DNA of 64,000 nucleotides, taken from the NCBI RefSeq assembly GCF_902832885.1, contig NZ_CADFDK010000002.1:1-64000 (forward strand), in the 5' to 3' direction. The position numbers and the translations under genes were made by a program. Below the pieces are notes generated by a model. The model ran no database searches, was not told the DNA's origin, and saw nothing but the letters and a program-made list of their open reading frames with translations. Of this stretch, positions 1-9,278 are shown piece after piece; the stretch's first letter is position 1; each line of letters begins with the position of its first letter. The stretch comes from Burkholderia seminalis DSM 23518. GTDB lineage: Bacteria; Pseudomonadota; Gammaproteobacteria; Burkholderiales; Burkholderiaceae.

Positions 1-707
1 TCAGACGTCGGCCTGCAGATCAAGGAAGGCGAGATCTACGGCCTGATCGGCCCGAACGGCGCCGGCAAGACGACGTTCTTCAACGTGATCACAGGCCTCT
101 ACACGCCGGATTCCGGCGACTTCAAGCTGGACGGCCAGAACTACACGCCGACGGCCGTGCACCAGGTGGCCAAGGCCGGCATCGCGCGCACGTTCCAGAA
201 CATCCGCCTGTTCGGCGGGATGACGGCGCTCGAGAACGTGATGGTGGGCCGCCACGTGCGCACCAAGCACGGGCTGCTCGGCGCGGTGTTCCAGACGCCG
301 GCCGAGCGCCAGGAAGAGCGCGAGATCAAGGAACGCGCGATCGAGCTGCTCGAGTACGTCGGCGTGCTGCAGTACGCGGACTACACGTCGCGCAACCTGT
401 CGTACGGCCACCAGCGCCGTCTCGAGATCGCGCGCGCGCTGGCCACCGATCCGAAGCTGCTCGCGCTCGACGAGCCGGCGGCCGGGATGAACGCGACCGA
501 GAAGGTCGAACTCACGCGCCTGCTCGACAAGATCCGCTCGGACGGCCGCACGATCCTGCTGATCGAGCACGATGTGAAGCTCGTGATGGGATTGTGCAAC
601 CGGATGACGGTGCTCGATTACGGCAAGGTGATCGCCGAGGGTCTGCCGCAGGACGTGCAGAAGAACCCGAAGGTGATCGAGGCATATCTCGGCGCGGGGG
701 TGCACTG

Positions 708-708
<1 letters not shown>
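1..708 (+). CDS. livG: Branched-chain amino-acid ABC transporter ATP-binding protein LivG (5' end missing)
   Basis: This is the ATPase subunit of a high-affinity branched-chain amino-acid importer, acting at the cytoplasmic face of the inner membrane. The frame is open from the first base, so the gene starts upstream of the window; about 235 residues remain. The Walker A segment GPNGAGKTT is near the left edge. The signature region (NLSYGHQRRLEIARAL), Walker B (LLALDEPAAGMN) and the H-loop (LIEHDVKLVMG) follow. The NATEK segment after Walker B is typical of LivG rather than LivF. Its stop codon overlaps the start of livF in ATGA form, so the two are translationally coupled. Confidence 0.95.
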
Positions 709-1424
<716 letters not shown>

Positions 1425-1613
1425 CCTCGTGAACAAGTGCGGCATGCCGACGATGCTGGTCGAAACGAGCAATGCAGGGAGTGATATCACATGACTTGAC
1501 TCTCACGCCTTCGTGTCCTGAAAGTCCGGACATTCGCATCGACCGAACCGACTGATTGCGATCGGATGTGTCGAGGCCAGTACCGGGACCAATCATGCAG
1601 ATGATCCAGCCGC
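1425..1613. other. Intergenic stretch after liv operon, no gene seen
   Basis: I see no supported gene or clear terminator hairpin between the livF stop and the decayed reading frame that begins at 1614. Base composition falls below that of livF, which marks entry into the accessory region. Confidence 0.4.
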
Positions 1614-2048
1614 ATGAGTCGGCAGAATGCGTTTGTGCTGGAGCGCACTGAGCTTGAGGCCATCGTTGGAAGTTGGAGCGCGTTGCAAGCAAAGCATCCA
1701 CGACCTTTGGCATCGGGAGCAAGAGGATCCGACCTGAGCGCCCTTCAACGGCTCAAAGAGAGAAGTCTCAGTCGCCTTACCAAGTAGACCGGCACCATGC
1801 CGATCAAGTTTTTCAGCGGCCGGTCCGACAAGTGATCTTGGGAAACCAACGGGTTCTTGCCGGTGTCGGAAGCGGAGCAAGATGGGTGGTGGAGCGGGGC
1901 AGTCCTGGAGCGAGAGTCATCCTGATTTGCGTCGGGATTCAGCGTCGACGTTTCGGGTCACCGGATGCAAATCGTTACGTGTCGTTCTGGGATCAGGGTT
2001 TATGTGCCGGACCGCGATCAGTATGTCGATGATGAGAAGCGTGTGTGA
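1614..2048 (+). pseudogene. Possible decayed small gene with three in-frame stops
   Basis: A single frame of 145 codons runs from an ATG at 1614 to a TGA at 2046 without a shift, interrupted by TAG at 1785 and TGA at 1833 and 1923. Between the stops the translation looks protein-like, for example MSRQNAFVLERTELEAIVG at the start and HRMQIVTCRSGIRVYVPD near the end. Each stop is one C-to-T change away from a sense codon (CAG or CGA). I do not recognise the family. Three stops in 145 codons is close to chance, so the call is weak. Confidence 0.3.
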
Positions 2049-2132
2049 TGTACCCCGATCGGAACGCGTCGCTTCTTCCGGCAATATTGCATGCACTTGG
2101 GCAAGCCGTGATCGGGGTAACGGGACAATGGA

Positions 2133-2840
2133 TTACCAGTCGAGCGTAGCAAAGAGTTCCGGTACTTCGTGCAGCGTCTGTAACGTCGCGTCTGGAGTGT
2201 AGTCCGGCAGCAATTTTCGACCCGTGCCTCGATCAATCCACACGCAACGAAATCCGATGTCTCGCGCCGCTGCATGGTCCAGATGCGGGCTGGCGCAAAT
2301 GTGAACAACGTCGTCCTTCGATACATCAAGCTGTTCGTGCGCGTAATCGAACAGCCGACGTGCTGGTTTGTAGGCCCCGGCCTGTTGTGCAGTAATGACC
2401 CTGTCGATATAGCCGCCAAGTTGTGCTACGTTGCCTGCAATAATGTCGTCGTCCGTATTCGAGACAATACACAGACGGTATCCCATTGCTTTCAACTTCC
2501 CTAGCGTGCCGACGACCTCGGGAAACGGTGGCATCGCCGCAATCCTCGAAGTCAGCACTGCGGCGTCGCTTTCGCTCCCGGCAAGCCCGAATTCCTCCAG
2601 CGCAAGTCGAAGGCCCTGGCCGGAAACCTGACGGAAGGTGCGGTGGGGCGATTGCTGCTCGAGCTCATGTTCATACCGGTCGTAAACCTCGATGAATCTG
2701 GATGCGTCGACCTCCGTTGCCTGCCGTTTTCCAAGAATCTCGCGTACCGCTGCCAGCAAACCTTCGTCCCATTGAATGAGCGTGCCGTAGCAGTCGAATG
2801 TCAGCCATTGTGGCCGACTCGTATCTTTCAGTGACATCAT
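2133..2840 (-). CDS. Haloacid dehalogenase type II (HAD superfamily hydrolase)
   Basis: Predicted 235-residue cytoplasmic HAD hydrolase, most like the L-2-haloacid dehalogenases. HAD motif I is FDCYGTLIQW with the nucleophilic Asp. Motif II is the Ser/Asn of CIVSNTDDD. The motif III Lys is in AGAYKPARRLF. The C-terminal segment CASPHLDHAAARDIGFRCVWIDRG matches the loop of dehalogenases that carries the acidic residue. The start is placed at an ATG-ATG pair with AGGA just upstream, rather than 11 codons further up. It is transcribed divergently from the LysR gene at 2943, which suggests control by that regulator. Substrate is not predictable; a general phosphatase role is possible. Confidence 0.85.
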   Translation of the reverse strand: MMSLKDTSRPQWLTFDCYGTLIQWDEGLLAAVREILGKRQATEVDASRFIEVYDRYEHELEQQSPHRTFRQVSGQGLRLALEEFGLAGSESDAAVLTSRIAAMPPFPEVVGTLGKLKAMGYRLCIVSNTDDDIIAGNVAQLGGYIDRVITAQQAGAYKPARRLFDYAHEQLDVSKDDVVHICASPHLDHAAARDIGFRCVWIDRGTGRKLLPDYTPDATLQTLHEVPELFATLDW

Positions 2841-2942
2841 TGTTCCTGTTTGGCTAGAAGACATTCGCATCATAGGCAGAAGGTCTCATATTTAGAAATT
2901 AGATAATAAAATCATGGATATTTAAATTTCAAATGACCGACC

Positions 2943-3797
2943 ATGTTTGATCTCGAGCTACTGAAGACGCTGATTTGCGTCGTTGATGAAGGCAGCTTCA
3001 CTCGTGCAGGCGAACGTGTTCATCGCACGCAGTCGACTGTTAGCCAGCAGGTGCGAAAGCTGGAAGAGTCGGTAGGTCGCCCGCTGCTGCTCAGGGACCG
3101 TTCGGGGAATCATGTCGTTGCCACCGAACACGGTGTCTTGCTCGCGCAGTACGCGCGGAGGCTGCTGGCGTTGTCGCAGGAAGCCCGCGAGGTGCTCCAG
3201 CGCGACGTCAAGCTTTCGCCGGTTCGAATCGGGGTCCCGGAGGACTTCGATGCGCGGCGCATGTCGGCAATACTCTCGGGTTTTCTGAAGGTCCGACCGG
3301 ATGTGAGGCTTGAAACGTCGGCGGGTATGAGCGCGGATTTGCAAGGCAAGCTTGCCGCGAGGGAAATAGACCTCGCACTCGTCAAGCGGGAACCCGGCAG
3401 AGGCGACTGTTTCGCGGCTTGGCCAGAGTCGCTTGCTTGGGTGCGGGGGCGGGATGCTGATTCCCCGAAGCCGGATTCGGATGAGCCGATCGCGCTTGCG
3501 CTTTTTCCCCACGGATGTATTTACCGTCAGCGGGCGATCCGCAGTCTCGACAAGGCGCAGCGTGCCTGGCGCATAGCGTTTGGCAGCCAAAGCCTTACTG
3601 CGATTCAGGCAGCGGTCGCCGCAGGTCTGGCTATCTCGGTGCTACCGAAGTCTGCGATCTTGCCGGAGCATCGAGTCTGCACCGATTTGCCTCCATTGCC
3701 ACCGTCAGAGCTTGCGCTAGTCGGCACCGGCGATATTCTTGACAACGCACAGCGAGATATGGTCGATTTTTTGATCAAGCAAATCAAACGCGCGTAA
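2943..3797 (+). CDS. LysR-family transcriptional regulator (LrhA-like), divergent to dehalogenase
   Basis: A 284-residue LysR-type activator/repressor. The N-terminal winged helix-turn-helix covers about residues 1-60 (FTRAGERVHRTQSTVSQQVRK). The C-terminal effector domain is somewhat short and ends in a VLPKSAILPEHR segment typical of LrhA/HexA-type members. It shares an AT-rich promoter region of about 100 bp with the dehalogenase gene. It is a clear paralogue of the LysR gene at 9279-10148: many blocks match, such as RTQSTVSQQ against KTQSTVSQQ, LLRDRSGN against LVRDRSGN, and ALVKREPG in both. Confidence 0.9.
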   Translation: MFDLELLKTLICVVDEGSFTRAGERVHRTQSTVSQQVRKLEESVGRPLLLRDRSGNHVVATEHGVLLAQYARRLLALSQEAREVLQRDVKLSPVRIGVPEDFDARRMSAILSGFLKVRPDVRLETSAGMSADLQGKLAAREIDLALVKREPGRGDCFAAWPESLAWVRGRDADSPKPDSDEPIALALFPHGCIYRQRAIRSLDKAQRAWRIAFGSQSLTAIQAAVAAGLAISVLPKSAILPEHRVCTDLPPLPPSELALVGTGDILDNAQRDMVDFLIKQIKRA

Positions 3798-3984
3798 CCG
3801 CCCGAATACGAAATGCCTTAAGACATGCCGGCTTCAGGCCGATTTCAACGTGCTTCGAATCGTTGCATGAAGCCGCTACGCCACTTGCATTCATTAGTGT
3901 CGTTCAATCGTGGCAATCAGTGAGCCGTTCGAATTTCCCGAACCCGTGCTGAGCGCTGAGAGTCCATCAACCATCATTCTGCTT

Positions 3985-4899
3985 TCATTTGGATGAATCG
4001 GGGGTAGACGCGACAAGCATGTCGATCAGGGCCCGTGATGCCGCAGACAAGCGACGATGAGGCGCATAAATCACAGAAAACGGCCGTGTGCGGCCACGGA
4101 GGTGGGGCAGCAGTTCGACGAGAGTTCCGGCCTGAATCCGGTCCCGAACAATAAAATCATAGGTCTGGCAGATGCCGGCGCCGCTCTGCGCCATTGAAAC
4201 GACACCCAGCACATCGTCGGAGACCGCGATGTTCGAAGGCGGCAGCCAGTCGATGTCCTGACCGCCGTCCTGGAACACCCACGGTGCGATACGGCCGCTG
4301 CTGGGCAGCATGAAAGGCAAGCAAAGGTGGTGCTCCAGATCGGCCACGTTTTCCGGAATGCCAGCATTGGCGATGTAATCGGGCGACGCTACCAGGCATA
4401 ACACTGCATCTTCAAGCTTGCGCGCGACCAGTCCACTGTCGGGCAATGCGCCTAGCCGGATCGCCAGATCGAAACCTTCGGCCACCAGATCGACGTTCCG
4501 GTTCGCGATATTCAACTCCACGCGAACCTGCGGGTGTTGCTGCGTGAACTGCCGAAGCAGCGGTGGCAGACGATAGTGTCCGTACGTCGTCGGTACGCTG
4601 AGCCGGACATGACCTGTCAGCGCGCCGTCCTGCCCCTGAATGGCGCGCTCGGCATCGTCGATCAACAAGAACGCTGCGCGCGATTGTTCCAGATAGAGCC
4701 TGCCTTGCTCCGTCAGGCTCAACCGTCGGGTCGAACGACGCAGCAACTGCACACCCAGCCGAGTCTCCAGGCGCGTGATAGCTCGGCTCAGAACCGAAGG
4801 TGTGCTGCCCAAGGCCACCGCGCCGGCGGTCATCGAGCCTTTTTCAATTACCGTGACAAACGCTTCCACATCACCGAGATGGTCGAATCTTCGCCCCAT
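3985..4899 (-). CDS. LysR-family transcriptional regulator, divergent to DJ-1-like genes
   Basis: A 304-residue LysR-type regulator. The DNA-binding domain lies at about residues 8-68 (MTAGAVALGSTPSVLSRAITRLE), and the effector domain reads like members of the CrgA/DsdC type (HVRLSVPTTYGHYRLPPLL). The start codon follows GGAGG at optimal spacing. It is divergent from the gene at 5020 with a gap of about 120 bp, so it probably controls the DJ-1/SDR/monooxygenase series to its right. Inducer unknown. Confidence 0.9.
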   Translation of the reverse strand: MGRRFDHLGDVEAFVTVIEKGSMTAGAVALGSTPSVLSRAITRLETRLGVQLLRRSTRRLSLTEQGRLYLEQSRAAFLLIDDAERAIQGQDGALTGHVRLSVPTTYGHYRLPPLLRQFTQQHPQVRVELNIANRNVDLVAEGFDLAIRLGALPDSGLVARKLEDAVLCLVASPDYIANAGIPENVADLEHHLCLPFMLPSSGRIAPWVFQDGGQDIDWLPPSNIAVSDDVLGVVSMAQSGAGICQTYDFIVRDRIQAGTLVELLPHLRGRTRPFSVIYAPHRRLSAASRALIDMLVASTPDSSK

Positions 4900-5019
4900 C
4901 TTGTCCTCCAGAGAACAGAAGATTTACTTCTGACTCAGTTTATCTCCTCCATTGAGCCAAATAAAGTGGGCGCATTGTGATCCGTCGTCGGGTCACCCAC
5001 TGAAATCGAGGAGCGAACC

Positions 5020-5733
5020 ATGAATAGTGAACATCGCGACCGGCAGGACTTGTCCGTGCTGTTCGTACTCACGAGCCACGCGACGAAAGGCTCGACCGGC
5101 GAGCCGACCGGGTTTTATCTCGGCGAAGTGACGCATCCGCTTGCCGAACTCGACGCGGCCGGCATCCCGGTCGAATTCGCGTCGATTCTGGGCGGCGAGC
5201 CGCCCGTCGACGGGCTTGACCTGACGGACGAAGTCAACGCGCGCTATTGGAACGACAGTGCTTTCCGCGACGCGCTGCGCCACACGCAGCGACTGGGCGA
5301 TGTCGACGCGTCGAAATATGCGGCTGTCTTCTTTGCAGGCGGCCACGGTGCGATGTGGGATTTTCCGGGCAATCCCGACGTGCAAAAGGTGACTCGCGCG
5401 GTCTATGAGGCAGGTGGTGTGGTCGGTGCGGTATGTCATGGCCCCGCCGCGCTGGTGGATGTGACCCTCGGCGACGGAACGTACCTGGTCGCCGGCAAGA
5501 ACCTCAGCGCATTCACGGATGAAGAGGAGCGCGCGGTTCAACTCGATCGCGTCGTGCCTTTCCTGCTCGCGAGCACGTTGACACAGCGCGGCGCGCATCA
5601 CCATCCCGTACCGAATTGGACGGCGAAGGTCGTCGTCGACGGACGTCTCGTGACCGGCCAGAACCCGCAGTCGGCTTCCGGCGTTGGCGCGGCGATCCGT
5701 TATCTGTTGCTGAATCATTCAGGGCAGGCCTGA
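5020..5733 (+). CDS. Type 1 glutamine amidotransferase domain protein, DJ-1/PfpI (Hsp31-like), cytoplasmic
   Basis: A 237-residue DJ-1/PfpI superfamily protein. The nucleophile elbow AVCHGPAALVDV carries the catalytic Cys, and a conserved Glu/Asp cluster follows (FTDEEERAVQ). Members of this branch act as glyoxalase III or protein deglycases, or as stress chaperones; which applies cannot be told here. It has no signal peptide. A strong GAGGAG precedes the ATG. A paralogue with a signal peptide follows immediately at 5754, making a cytoplasmic/exported pair under the divergent LysR regulator. Confidence 0.88.
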   Translation: MNSEHRDRQDLSVLFVLTSHATKGSTGEPTGFYLGEVTHPLAELDAAGIPVEFASILGGEPPVDGLDLTDEVNARYWNDSAFRDALRHTQRLGDVDASKYAAVFFAGGHGAMWDFPGNPDVQKVTRAVYEAGGVVGAVCHGPAALVDVTLGDGTYLVAGKNLSAFTDEEERAVQLDRVVPFLLASTLTQRGAHHHPVPNWTAKVVVDGRLVTGQNPQSASGVGAAIRYLLLNHSGQA

Positions 5734-5753
5734 AATTCCCCATGGAGAACGCT

Positions 5754-6596
5754 ATGCATTCGATGCGCAAGCTCGCCGTTGCCGCCATACTCGGCATTGC
5801 AGCGTACAGCGCTCACGCGGCCAACGTGCTCGTGGTGTTGTCGGATTCCGATCACCTCGATCTGAAGGACGGCAAGGTCTTCGCGACGGGCTTCTACCTG
5901 AACGAACTGATGCAGCCCGTGAAGGCCTTGCTTGATGCCGGCCACCAGGTGACCTTCGCCACGCCCGAGGGCAACGCGCCCACGATGGATGCGACGTCTG
6001 CCGACAAGATGTACTTCAACGGCGACGAAAAGGCGATGCGCGGTTACCAGGCTTTGCTCGACAAGCTGCAAATCACGTCGCGCTCGCACTCTCCCGTGAT
6101 CAGTCTGTCGCGGGTGGAGCAGATCGGTTACGGGCACTTCGATGCCGTCTATGTTCCCGGCGGCCACGCGCCGATGCAGGATCTTCTGACCAGCCCCGCG
6201 GTGGGCCGACTGCTGGCCGATTTTCACGCGCGCGGCAAGACCACGGCGCTCGTTTGTCATGGTCCGATTGCGTTGCTGTCGACCCTGCCCGATGCACAGG
6301 GCTTTGCACGAAAGCTCGCCTCGGGGAACGCGAGCGGCAGCTACCCGAAATGGATCTATTCCGGTTACCGCATGACGGTGATCAGCAACGCGGAAGAGGA
6401 GCAGGCAAAAGGACTGCTTGGCGGCGGAGTGATGAAGTTCTATCCGCAGACCGCGCTGCAGCAGGCCGGCGGCATCTATAGCAGCAACGAGGTGCCATTT
6501 ACCGCGCACATGGTGACCGACCGCGAATTGATCACCGGTCAGAATCCGGCCTCCGCACTCGACGTCGCGGGCGAGATGCTGAAGCGGCTGAAGTAA
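5754..6596 (+). CDS. DJ-1/PfpI family protein with signal peptide (exported)
   Basis: A 280-residue DJ-1/PfpI protein. The start is taken at 5754 because GGAGAA lies 6-7 bases upstream; an alternative ATG at 5742 adds four residues. The first 22 residues (MHSMRKLAVAAILGIAAYSAHA) form a clear Sec signal peptide, so the protein should act in the periplasm, which is unusual for this family. The nucleophile elbow is ALVCHGPIALLS, and AEEEQ corresponds to the acidic cluster. It lies only 20 bp from its cytoplasmic paralogue at 5020, and the spacing suggests one transcript. Confidence 0.87.
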   Translation: MHSMRKLAVAAILGIAAYSAHAANVLVVLSDSDHLDLKDGKVFATGFYLNELMQPVKALLDAGHQVTFATPEGNAPTMDATSADKMYFNGDEKAMRGYQALLDKLQITSRSHSPVISLSRVEQIGYGHFDAVYVPGGHAPMQDLLTSPAVGRLLADFHARGKTTALVCHGPIALLSTLPDAQGFARKLASGNASGSYPKWIYSGYRMTVISNAEEEQAKGLLGGGVMKFYPQTALQQAGGIYSSNEVPFTAHMVTDRELITGQNPASALDVAGEMLKRLK

Positions 6597-6652
6597 TGCC
6601 ACGCAATGGACCGGCGTAGCCGGTCCTTCGACGAGCAAGGGAGAAGCAAACG

Positions 6653-7447
6653 GTGGATCTGCAACTTGAAGGTAAAACTGCCATCGTCACCGGCGCCACC
6701 GCTGGCATCGGTATGGCCATTGCACGAACGTTGGCCGGCGAAGGTGTGTCGGTCACGATCACCGGGCGTCAGCGTGACAAACTCGACACCGCCGTCGCCG
6801 AGATATCCGCTACCGCGCATCGCGGCAGCGTGCGCGGAATCGTCGCCGATGTGAGCGGCAAGCGAGGTGTCGCGGAACTGATCGAAGCGCAGCCGGATAC
6901 GGATATTCTCGTGAATAACCTTGGCTACTACGAAGCCAGGGCCTTCGCCGAGATCACTGATGACGAATGGCTGCGAATGATCGATGTCAACGTCATGTCG
7001 GGCGTACGGCTGTCACGTCATTACTTTCCTCGCATGCTTGCGAAGAACTGGGGGCGTGTCATCTTCATGTCCAGCGAAGTCGGGGCGTTCACGCCGCCGG
7101 ACATGGTGCACTACGGTGTCAGCAAATCGGCCCAGCTCGCGGTCTCGCGCGGAATGGCCGAACTGACAAAGGGTACGGGTGTGACCGTCAACAGCGTACT
7201 GCCGTCCGCTACGCGCTCCAAAGGCATCGTCGCGTATTTGCGGCAGACCGCGCCACGACCCGATATGACCGATGCGGAAATCGAATCCCACTTCTTCGAC
7301 ACGTATCGTCCGAGCTCACTGATCGCCCGCATGATCGAGGCCGACGAGATTGCCGCCATAGTGGCGTTGCTGGTCAGTCCTTTGGGTGCCGCATCCAACG
7401 GTGCTGCGGTGCGCGTCGAAGGCGGCACTTTTCGGTCGATTCTGTGA
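6653..7447 (+). CDS. SDR-family NAD(P)-dependent oxidoreductase
   Basis: A 264-residue classical short-chain dehydrogenase/reductase. The cofactor motif is GATAGIG at about residue 13. LVNNLGYY stands for the NNAG motif, the catalytic Ser is in FMSSEVGAF, and the YGVSKSAQ block holds Tyr and Lys. The start is a GTG with AAGGGAG eight bases upstream. It lies in the run 5020-8985 with DJ-1-like proteins and a small monooxygenase, a set typical of detoxification of reactive carbonyls or quinones. Substrate unknown. Confidence 0.9.
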   Translation: MDLQLEGKTAIVTGATAGIGMAIARTLAGEGVSVTITGRQRDKLDTAVAEISATAHRGSVRGIVADVSGKRGVAELIEAQPDTDILVNNLGYYEARAFAEITDDEWLRMIDVNVMSGVRLSRHYFPRMLAKNWGRVIFMSSEVGAFTPPDMVHYGVSKSAQLAVSRGMAELTKGTGVTVNSVLPSATRSKGIVAYLRQTAPRPDMTDAEIESHFFDTYRPSSLIARMIEADEIAAIVALLVSPLGAASNGAAVRVEGGTFRSIL

Positions 7448-7461
7448 ACAGGTGCCTCGAT

Positions 7462-7752
7462 ATGTCTGCCCACGTCATTGTCACACTCGTAGAGGCGAAG
7501 CACGGTTGCGAAGCGGTGCTGGTTCAAGCCCAACAGGAACTCGTCGAGATGGCGCGCCACCAGCCCGGCTGTCTCAGTTACGAACTGCATGAATCGCTGG
7601 ATCAGCCGGGGATGGTCGTCTTTTTTGAGCAATGGGCGGACCGCGCGTCGTGGGAGTACCACATGCGCAGCCCGCTGATGGACGCATTCCGCGCGACCGC
7701 CGGTCAATGGATCGAAACCTTCAAATTGCTGCATCTGCATCAAGTCGCATAA
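7462..7752 (+). CDS. Antibiotic biosynthesis monooxygenase (ABM) domain protein
   Basis: A 96-residue single-domain ABM-fold protein, related to YgiN-type quinol monooxygenases. Family marks are the PGCLSYELHES strand, the FFEQWADRASWEYHMRS block and the C-terminal LLHLHQV. AGGTG seven bases before the ATG supports the start at 7462. A GTG at 7444, overlapping the SDR stop, would add six residues. It probably works with the SDR and DJ-1 proteins of the same transcript on quinone or carbonyl stress. Confidence 0.87.
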   Translation: MSAHVIVTLVEAKHGCEAVLVQAQQELVEMARHQPGCLSYELHESLDQPGMVVFFEQWADRASWEYHMRSPLMDAFRATAGQWIETFKLLHLHQVA

Positions 7753-7782
7753 CCGCATCTAACGAATTCACCATCCTTCATC

Positions 7783-8985
7783 ATGTTCGAGCGCTTGAGT
7801 CGAGTTACGCCATTTGCTTTCGCAATTGCCTTCATCAGTTGCGCGACCGCAGCGACTGCGGTGGCCGATACCCGGCTTGAACGCTGGCGAAGCTACGCCG
7901 GAGTAAGTTGGGAGATTCCGAAAGACGGTGGAGATCCCGCGCCGTTCGCTGGCTCGGTCAATGCGCCGATTGCCGGGCTTCATTTCGACGCACGCGGTAC
8001 CGCATATGTGAGTACCCCGCGGTTTGTCGCCGCGTCGACACCGGCGACGCTGAGCAGGCTGGATACTCGGGCAACTACCGGCCCGGCGCGACTGACGCCA
8101 TTTCCGTCAATGGAAGGCAATTCCACAGCAACTGCTCCGAGCGAGCATTTGCGCAACGTGCTGGGCTTCTACGTCGATCGGAAAAACGACTGGCTCTGGG
8201 CACTTGACATGGGGTTCGTTGCCGGCGAATCGGAGGCACCTGCTGGAGCCCAGAAAATCGTGGTGTTCGATCTGAAATCCGGACGAATCGTGAAGCGCAT
8301 CGCCCTCGACGGTGTGGCCGATCGTGTCGGCAGCTTCCTCAACGACATCGTCGTCGACGAACACAGGCGCATCGCGTATGTTTCCGACAGTGGCTCGCGC
8401 AGTTCACCGCATAACAAGGTCGGACTGATCGTCGCCGATTTTGCGTCAGGCACGGCGCGACGTGTGCTGGACGGGCATCCGTATTTGCAGGTCGAAGCGG
8501 GGGTAAAGGTCGTCTCCCATGGCGTTGAAGTATGGCCGGAAAAGCCGCTGCTGATAGGTATCAATGGTATCGCGCTGTCGCCGGACGGTGCGACGCTGTA
8601 TTGGACCGTGACGACAGGAACACGCGCACGTTCGGTTCCGACCGCCGTTCTTAGGCTGCACGGTGCAACAGATGAGCAGATCGCCACGGAGATTCGTGAT
8701 CTTGGTGCTGTCGGTGGCAACACGGACGGAATCGTGACGGATTCGCACGGTGTGCTCTACATTACCGATGTCACGCACAATGGCATCGTGAAGTACGAAC
8801 CGGGCACGAAATCGATGTCGTTGATCGCATCCGACGATGGCGTGCATTGGCCGGACACTCCGGCTCTGCTTCCGACCGGCGATCTCGTCTTCACGTCGAG
8901 CGCGCTGAGTGACCATGTCGCAGGTCTGGTCCCAAACGGTCACGAGCGCTACGAGTTATGGCGGATATCGATCGGCGGCAAGTAA
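7783..8985 (+). CDS. Exported major-royal-jelly/yellow-type beta-propeller protein
   Basis: A 400-residue protein with an N-terminal signal peptide (FAFAIAFISCATAATAVA, cut near residue 28). The body reads as a six-bladed propeller of the MRJP/yellow family, related to SMP-30 gluconolactonases: FLNDIVVDEHRRIAYVSDSG, GINGIALSPDGATLYWT and GNTDGIVTDSHGVLYITD are repeated blade motifs. In bacteria such proteins are usually secreted or periplasmic and of unknown substrate; lactonase activity is possible. It is the last gene of the run starting at 5020. Confidence 0.82.
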   Translation: MFERLSRVTPFAFAIAFISCATAATAVADTRLERWRSYAGVSWEIPKDGGDPAPFAGSVNAPIAGLHFDARGTAYVSTPRFVAASTPATLSRLDTRATTGPARLTPFPSMEGNSTATAPSEHLRNVLGFYVDRKNDWLWALDMGFVAGESEAPAGAQKIVVFDLKSGRIVKRIALDGVADRVGSFLNDIVVDEHRRIAYVSDSGSRSSPHNKVGLIVADFASGTARRVLDGHPYLQVEAGVKVVSHGVEVWPEKPLLIGINGIALSPDGATLYWTVTTGTRARSVPTAVLRLHGATDEQIATEIRDLGAVGGNTDGIVTDSHGVLYITDVTHNGIVKYEPGTKSMSLIASDDGVHWPDTPALLPTGDLVFTSSALSDHVAGLVPNGHERYELWRISIGGK

Positions 8986-9278
8986 TTGGGAGTCGGGGCT
9001 GCATCTGTATTGGGCGACAGCCGTTTTATGGCCAACCGAGAATAGAACGGCGTGTGCGCTTGCGGCATTGGCTCCTGGTGTGACGGCGAAGGGTGCTGAA
9101 AGCCATGTGCCTGAGCAACCTGAAATTGCGCGGTTAAATTCGGCGATCCGATACGAGTCCGTTTATGCCTTGTGTCGAAACCGTGGCTGTTTCAGATCAT
9201 TCTCCGGCGCTCTGATTCATCGCCGCGAGAGGATGTTGATCATCGGCGAATAGACTGATATCTTACGCCATCATTCCT
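8986..9278. other. Intergenic region between convergent genes, no gene seen
   Basis: About 290 bp between the propeller gene and the LysR gene that points toward it. I found no gene and no convincing intrinsic terminator. AT content rises toward the right. Confidence 0.4.

Noticed and set aside
1673-2032. Plus-strand frame of 119 codons in the first intergenic region
   Set aside because: No start signal or recognisable motif; the overlapping interrupted frame at 1614-2048 looks more protein-like.
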